Assembly: GCA_003566395.1 (NCBI GenBank)
Contig: PXDL01000498.1
Span: 1-8,357 of the forward strand
Origin: Balneolia bacterium
GTDB lineage: Bacteria > Bacteroidota > Rhodothermia > Balneolales > Cyclonatronaceae
Length of the DNA stretch: 8,357 bases
Direction: 5' to 3'
The notes beneath the pieces are model-generated. The model ran no database searches, was not told the DNA's origin, and saw nothing but the letters and a program-made list of their open reading frames with translations. Position numbers and translations under genes: made by a program. Below, piece after piece: positions 4,055-8,357 of the stretch; position 1 is the first letter of the stretch, and each line of letters begins with the position of its first letter.

Positions 4055-5407
4055 TTAATTTACAATGTGACGCATAATGTCGTTGAAAGTCACAAAGATA
4101 AAAAGCCCGATTATCAATATTAACCCGATTTGCTGAAGCGCCATTCGGACTTTCACGGTTGGTTCTCTTCGGGTGACGGCTTCATAGAGCAGAAACACAA
4201 CGTGCCCGCCGTCGAGCACGGGAATGGGAAGCATATTCACAATGGCCAGCGAAATACTAAGGAAAGCCACCAAATACCAGAATCCTCGCGTACCGCCGGC
4301 ATCGGTTGCCTCTCTGGTTACCGAGGCAATCGCCACCGGTCCGCCCAGATTATCCTTAAATGAAATGGTGCCGCGGAACATCATCCCGAAAGCGCCGAGC
4401 ATGCTGGTGGTCGTTTCCCATGTTTCACCAAATCCGCCGGCAAGGGAACGAAGCAAGCCCTGCTGTTCGTAAATTACGCCAAAATATTCAACCGGGTCCA
4501 GGCCGCCCACACCAATTAATCCCGAATCCGGATCAGGCGTTAATTCGAGGGAGATGCGTTCATTATCGCGCAGAACTTCAAGCTGCAAAGAGCCTTCCGA
4601 TTCTCTGATCTTGCGCGACATCTGCGCAAAATAGCCGATTTCCTCCCCGTTTATACTCACCACTTTGTCACCAGGCTGAATTCCGGCTTCCTCGGCGGGA
4701 GAGCCACTGAGCACCGAGGCAATTTGACTGGGTATGGCGTATGTTACAAACAGAAATTCCGGATTGCGGTTCAGATAATCAAGAAAATCGCTCGGCGCGT
4801 TTATCACATGTTCACGGCCGTCACGCAGCACGGTAAACGAAAGATTACTTCGGGTCAGGTCGCTGATGGGAACCATATTGCCGCTTTCGTACACTTCCGG
4901 ACGCCGTTCATTGATGTACAATAGCTCATCTCCGGTCTGAAACCCGATTTCATGAGCCACCGACGTTTCGGGAATATACATTGACCCTACCTTGTCGGAC
5001 GGTATCATCTCCTTGCCGTAGAAGAACAGGAGCATTCCAAAAACCAGTGCCGCAAGCAAGATGTTGAATATCACCCCGGCGAGCATCACAATTAGCCGCT
5101 GCCAGACCGGTTTAGATCGAAATTCCCAGGGTTTGGGCTCTTCAGTCAAAAAGCGGCCGTCGTTGGTTTCATCAACCATACCCGCAATTTTCACATACCC
5201 TCCGAGCGGTGTGGCGGAGACGCAGTAGTCGGTATGGCCTACTTTTTTTCCAAACAGTCTCGGCGGGAAACCAACCGAAAACTGCTCCACGCGCATTCCG
5301 AATGCTTTGGCTGCAAGAAAGTGACCGAGTTCATGAACAAGAACCAGTATAAAAATAGCCAGAACGAACAGCAGTATTGTGAGTCCTAAGCCTGAGAATA
5401 ATTCCAT
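4055..5407 (-). CDS. rseP: Site-2 zinc metalloprotease RseP family
   Basis: Intramembrane protease of the M50/S2P family, which cuts membrane-spanning regulators (such as anti-sigma factors) after a first cut on the outer side, and in some bacteria clears signal-peptide remnants. The zinc motif HELGH is at 25-29 in the first membrane helix, followed by the GGYVK membrane loop (69-73). Two PDZ-like domains lie in the periplasmic part: a degenerate one at about 145-215 and a clear one at about 223-296 (SPAEEAGIQPGDKVVSINGE). The second active-site motif, NMLPIPVLDGGH, is at 391-402, with D399 as third zinc ligand. Length of 450 is normal. No anti-sigma factor gene is nearby, so its substrate is not indicated. 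dxr upstream and psd downstream make an envelope-related neighbourhood. Confidence 0.95.
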   Translation of the reverse strand: MELFSGLGLTILLFVLAIFILVLVHELGHFLAAKAFGMRVEQFSVGFPPRLFGKKVGHTDYCVSATPLGGYVKIAGMVDETNDGRFLTEEPKPWEFRSKPVWQRLIVMLAGVIFNILLAALVFGMLLFFYGKEMIPSDKVGSMYIPETSVAHEIGFQTGDELLYINERRPEVYESGNMVPISDLTRSNLSFTVLRDGREHVINAPSDFLDYLNRNPEFLFVTYAIPSQIASVLSGSPAEEAGIQPGDKVVSINGEEIGYFAQMSRKIRESEGSLQLEVLRDNERISLELTPDPDSGLIGVGGLDPVEYFGVIYEQQGLLRSLAGGFGETWETTTSMLGAFGMMFRGTISFKDNLGGPVAIASVTREATDAGGTRGFWYLVAFLSISLAIVNMLPIPVLDGGHVVFLLYEAVTRREPTVKVRMALQQIGLILIIGLFIFVTFNDIMRHIVN

Positions 5408-5528
5408 GTATCAGTATAATTGTATCGGGTTTCCCGCCGACTGTGCGACAGGGCATTTCGTGAAATAAATATTATAAACGCAGAAAATACGATAAACTTT
5501 TGCATCTGAAGCTGCATCCGCGCCGGTA
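5408..5528 (-). promoter_or_regulatory. dxr-rseP gap with possible promoter for rseP-psd-pssA
   Basis: This 121-bp gap on the minus strand holds a perfect TATAAT (plus coordinates 5471-5476). No good -35 box lies 16-18 bp upstream. Closer to rseP there are two small stems, CTGT-CGC-ACAG and CGGG-AAA-CCCG. No T-rich terminator is seen after dxr, so read-through from dxr is also possible. The promoter is tentative. Confidence 0.3.
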
Positions 5529-6683
5529 TTATGCCCGGGCTGCGCGCTGCCGTGTCTCTTCATCGATTGCTTTAAGGGTATCCACACCGAGCACGTCCGG
5601 AGTTGAGATCTCTTCAAGACAACCCGATACGATCTCGGGGATTCTAATATAAGAAATATCTTTGTTGAGAAAGCGATGTACGGCGACCTCGTTGGCGGCA
5701 TTAAGAATGGCCGGGGAGAATCCACCCGCCTCAATGGCTTCCAGGGCCAGCCTGAGACAGGGAAACCGCTGATAGTCAACAGGTTCGAAGGTCAGACTGC
5801 TAAGTTCGGCAAAATCCATACGGGGGGTATCAAGGGTGATGCGGCGCGGCCACGTAAGGGCATACTGAATCGGTACTTTCATATCGGGGTAGCCCATTTG
5901 AGCTTTAGTAGAGCCGTCGGCAAAGGTAACCATCGAATGAATGATGCTCTGCGGATGAACCACGGCCTCAATTTTATCCAGAGGCAGGTTGTACAGCCAG
6001 AATGCCTCAATAATCTCAAGGCCCTTGTTCATCATCGTAGCCGAATCGATGGTTATTTTCGAACCCATGTTCCAGTTAGGATGTTTAAGCGCATCCTCAA
6101 CGGTGATGTCCTTCATCTTATCGGCACTCCAGGTCCTGAATGGTCCGCCGCTTGCGGTAATGAGCAGTTTCTCAATCGGATTTTGCTCCTCCCCTATCAG
6201 GCATTGAAGAATGGCGCTGTGCTCGGAATCCACAGGGATTAAATCTTTGATTCCGTTTACCGTATAACCTGCCAGCAGCTCACCACCCACTACCAGCGAT
6301 TCTTTGTTCGCCAGGGCAACTTTTTTGCCCGCATGCAGGGCTTTCACCGTAGGTACAAATCCGGAAAAACCAACCAGTGCATTCAGTAAAATATCATAGT
6401 TGAGGCTGGTGCACAGCCCGAGGAGCTCATCATATCCCTCTAAAAGCTCGGTTTTTCCGACGGCACCGTTCAGGCCGGACTTCAGTTTTTTAAGCCGTCC
6501 CGCTGAAGTAATCACGGCCACATCGGGCTGAAATTCTTCAATTTGCTCAGCAAGCAATCCGGTATTTGAATGTGCACTTAAACCGGCTACTCTGAAAACT
6601 TCCGGGTTGGCCCTGATGATTTCAAGGGCCTGGGTACCGATTGATCCGGTTGACCCCAGAATTAAAACGTTAATTCGACTCAC
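5529..6683 (-). CDS. dxr: 1-deoxy-D-xylulose 5-phosphate reductoisomerase
   Basis: Cytosolic enzyme of the MEP pathway. It rearranges and reduces DXP with NADPH to 2-C-methyl-D-erythritol 4-phosphate, feeding isoprenoid, quinone and undecaprenyl lipid synthesis. The NADPH loop GSTGSIG is at 10-16; ANKESL is at 125-130; metal ligands D152 and E154 are in VDSEHSA; SGG at 178-180; HPNWNMG at 201-207; MNKGLE (218-223) supplies N219, K220 and the third metal ligand E223; HPQSIIHS is at 243-250. At 384 residues it is full length. The start is GTG at 6683; an in-frame stop 9 nt upstream excludes a longer form, and nearby ATGs are in another frame. No strong Shine-Dalgarno is seen. It follows the nucleotidase genes by 75 bp. 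Confidence 0.97.
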   Translation of the reverse strand: MSRINVLILGSTGSIGTQALEIIRANPEVFRVAGLSAHSNTGLLAEQIEEFQPDVAVITSAGRLKKLKSGLNGAVGKTELLEGYDELLGLCTSLNYDILLNALVGFSGFVPTVKALHAGKKVALANKESLVVGGELLAGYTVNGIKDLIPVDSEHSAILQCLIGEEQNPIEKLLITASGGPFRTWSADKMKDITVEDALKHPNWNMGSKITIDSATMMNKGLEIIEAFWLYNLPLDKIEAVVHPQSIIHSMVTFADGSTKAQMGYPDMKVPIQYALTWPRRITLDTPRMDFAELSSLTFEPVDYQRFPCLRLALEAIEAGGFSPAILNAANEVAVHRFLNKDISYIRIPEIVSGCLEEISTPDVLGVDTLKAIDEETRQRAARA

Positions 6684-6758
6684 GTAAATACTTTAAATGC
6701 ATGTTCATTTCCTGTGCCCAACAGTAAGGGAGGCAACCGGGTTCCTTCGGCCCGAATC

Positions 6759-7712
6759 TCAGACGTATTTATCCAGTTCGGGATCAATATGCTGGTTGGC
6801 CACAAAAACACGACGAATGCGATTGGTTCGGTCAAATTCAAAATTCAGACGCCCAAGAACAACTCCTGCGTGGCCCACCTGGGAAATAATGGTAGGATTT
6901 TTGCCTCGTTTTTCAACAATGTGCGGCTCATCAAGTAATGTATGCGTATGTCCACCTATAATCAGGTCAATACCGTCCACCTCATTAGCAATCACATAAT
7001 CACTGACCTGATCGGATTCATATTTGTAGCCGATATGGCTGAGGCAAATCACCATATCGCATCCGTGATCTTCGCGAAGCCTGCGCGTAAGCTGCCTGGC
7101 CACCAGCTGTGCATTTATGTACCGGACACCTTTGTGAAGGTCCGGAAGCACAAGATTTTCAAACGCGATACCAAGCCCGAAGATACCGATTTTGACCCCG
7201 TCCACGTATTTAATAAGTGTTTCTTTAGTAAACCGGGCCATTTCCGGGGCGCCGTCAAAATTATAATTGGAAATAACGAACGGGAAACCGGCCTTTGGCG
7301 CCACATCCACAAATCCCTCAACTTTATTATCGAACTCGTGATTGCCGATGGTGCTCGCATCATACTTCATCATCGTCATCAATTCGAAATCGAGGGCGCC
7401 ATGATAGTAGTTAAAATAGGGCGTACCCTGAAAAACATCGCCGGCATCGAGGAGCAGATTATTCGGATTCTCCCGGCGTATTTTTTTGATAAGCGCCGCA
7501 CGACGGGCCGCCCCTCCCAGCTCTGCATAGGCACCTGAACCCATCGGAAACGGATCAATCCGCGCATGGGTGTCGTTGGTGTGCATAATAGTAACCATTT
7601 TAGAACTGCTGCTTCTTCCATAGGATACGAGCGGTCTCATCCCTATCAGCCCCAATCCTGCACCGGCTGCGGTTACCTGTTTTAAAAACGTTTTTCGGTT
7701 GATTATTCCCAT
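6759..7712 (-). CDS. 5'-nucleotidase-type metallophosphatase (N-terminal half)
   Basis: Calcineurin-like metallophosphoesterase matching the catalytic domain of UshA-type 5'-nucleotidases; it would hydrolyse nucleotides or related phosphate esters outside the cytoplasm. Residues 5-12 (NRKTFLKQ) followed by a Gly/Ala-rich hydrophobic stretch (13-30) resemble a Tat signal, with RK in place of RR. Two-metal ligands are visible: D47 and H49 (HTNDTH), D92 (DAGDVFQG), N124 and H125 (GNHEFD), H226 (LSHIG), H255 and H257 (GGHTHT). The protein ends at 317 residues, where the usual substrate-binding C-terminal domain would start. That domain is encoded by the gene immediately upstream, 2 bp away. Ribosome binding site AGAAGG is about 6 nt before ATG. 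The exact substrate is unknown. Confidence 0.9.
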   Translation of the reverse strand: MGIINRKTFLKQVTAAGAGLGLIGMRPLVSYGRSSSSKMVTIMHTNDTHARIDPFPMGSGAYAELGGAARRAALIKKIRRENPNNLLLDAGDVFQGTPYFNYYHGALDFELMTMMKYDASTIGNHEFDNKVEGFVDVAPKAGFPFVISNYNFDGAPEMARFTKETLIKYVDGVKIGIFGLGIAFENLVLPDLHKGVRYINAQLVARQLTRRLREDHGCDMVICLSHIGYKYESDQVSDYVIANEVDGIDLIIGGHTHTLLDEPHIVEKRGKNPTIISQVGHAGVVLGRLNFEFDRTNRIRRVFVANQHIDPELDKYV

Positions 7713-7714
7713 TG

Positions 7715-8357
7715 CTACCTTCTGATTCTTCCGTCTGTTTGCGGCTCTATAGACGCCAGTGTGTTCAGATGCTCAATAAATGCATCACGAATTAGCTTAT
7801 CGGTATTGACGCGCTCTATGGGGTCCCAGAGTGTGGGGAGCGGGCCACCTCCGTCGGCCATCCAGTTGTTGGTGGCCACCCAGTACGTTCCGGACGGATC
7901 CACGCGGTTATCACCTACCAAAAGGTCGGTAGCCCGGTTCCCGTCTATACGCATGCGTAGTCCGCTTACCGGCTCTCCACCCTCCGCTGCCAGCTCATGG
8001 GCAAGCTGCAAAATCTGGGCGCCGTTAAATTTCAAAAGGGTGATGTAATTCTCGAAGGGCATGAGTTCATACATCGTGCCCACGGTCACATTTCCCTCAG
8101 GTATGGGGATGCGAAGTCCGCCCCGGTTCAAAATGCCGATATCAACCTGCCGCCCGAGTTCGCGCGATCCGTACGTTCTTATGATATCGGCGGTCAGATT
8201 TCCGAGAGGACTTTCAGGTTGTCCACGCTCAATGACCCCTTTGCTTACTGTAATGCGGCGGTTCATTTTACGGTTCAACTCAACCGCGTATTCCTTCACA
8301 AGGGCGACAACTTCCGGGTCGGGCTCAAAACTGTCGTTTATCCTGATGTAATCTTTC
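7715..8357 (-). CDS. 5'-nucleotidase C-terminal domain protein, 5' end cut by window
   Basis: Substrate-binding domain of 5'-nucleotidases as a separate protein. The frame is open to the right edge: before the GTG at 8299 it continues upstream (KDYIRINDSFEPDPEVVALV), so that GTG is not the start and the true start lies outside the window. Motifs: ESPLGNLTAD, NRGGLR (the Arg usually contacts the substrate), MPFENYI (ring-stacking Phe and Asn) and MADGGGP near the end. Visible length is about 213 codons, close to a full domain; what is missing is probably a signal peptide or lipobox. It has no metal-binding motifs and should need the downstream metallophosphatase, with which it is tightly coupled. 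Confidence 0.9.
   Translation of the reverse strand, partial: KDYIRINDSFEPDPEVVALVKEYAVELNRKMNRRITVSKGVIERGQPESPLGNLTADIIRTYGSRELGRQVDIGILNRGGLRIPIPEGNVTVGTMYELMPFENYITLLKFNGAQILQLAHELAAEGGEPVSGLRMRIDGNRATDLLVGDNRVDPSGTYWVATNNWMADGGGPLPTLWDPIERVNTDKLIRDAFIEHLNTLASIEPQTDGRIRR

Noticed and set aside
5676..6242. 188-codon plus-strand ORF opposite dxr
   Set aside because: Lies entirely antisense to a complete dxr with all active-site motifs; it is explained by codon bias of that gene.
6684..6758. Terminator between the metallophosphatase gene and dxr
   Set aside because: Only a 4-bp CGGG/CCCG stem with no T run; too weak to call.
6942..7538. 198-codon plus-strand ORF opposite the metallophosphatase
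   Set aside because: Fully antisense to a gene with every metal-binding motif; no independent start signal or recognisable domain.

Overview
The window looks like chromosomal DNA from a member of the Bacteroidota/Balneolota/Rhodothermota (FCB) group. The assignment is an inference. It rests on the dxr-rseP gene pair, the short phosphatidylserine decarboxylase next to pssA, a 5'-nucleotidase split into two adjacent genes, A-rich start regions with few strong Shine-Dalgarno sites, and protein sequences that read like Balneola/Rhodothermus relatives. No rRNA or tRNA gene is present to confirm it.

Right part (about 2548 to the end, all minus strand). This is a compact, orthodox run of envelope and metabolism genes. 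In transcription order they are: the C-terminal-domain half of a 5'-nucleotidase (entering from the right edge, incomplete), the metallophosphatase half (2 bp later), dxr (MEP isoprenoid pathway), rseP (site-2 intramembrane protease), psd and pssA. psd and pssA overlap by 4 bp (GTGA), and rseP and psd are 8 bp apart. PssA makes phosphatidylserine from CDP-diacylglycerol and Psd decarboxylates it, so the end of the run holds both steps to phosphatidylethanolamine.

Middle (1891-2541, plus strand). One lipoprotein of unknown function, convergent with pssA with only 6 bp between their stop codons. A palindrome lies in its promoter region, which it may share with a small divergent ORF.

Left part (1-1890). 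Almost 1.9 kb without a recognisable conventional gene, but not empty. The minus strand carries two similar intrinsic terminators (436-470 and 1399-1432), a candidate structured RNA (616-724) and several strong hairpins. It also carries three small unrecognised ORFs of 66, 80 and 52 codons. The 80-codon ORF is translated straight through one terminator, which suggests a leader/attenuator arrangement. A large 19-bp-arm hairpin (1514-1594), overlapping palindromes with a 21-bp period (1209-1258) and a short REP-like hairpin (266-291) complete the picture. This region is the most likely place for something undescribed: one or two minus-strand regulatory RNAs or leaders. Nothing seen proves a new system.
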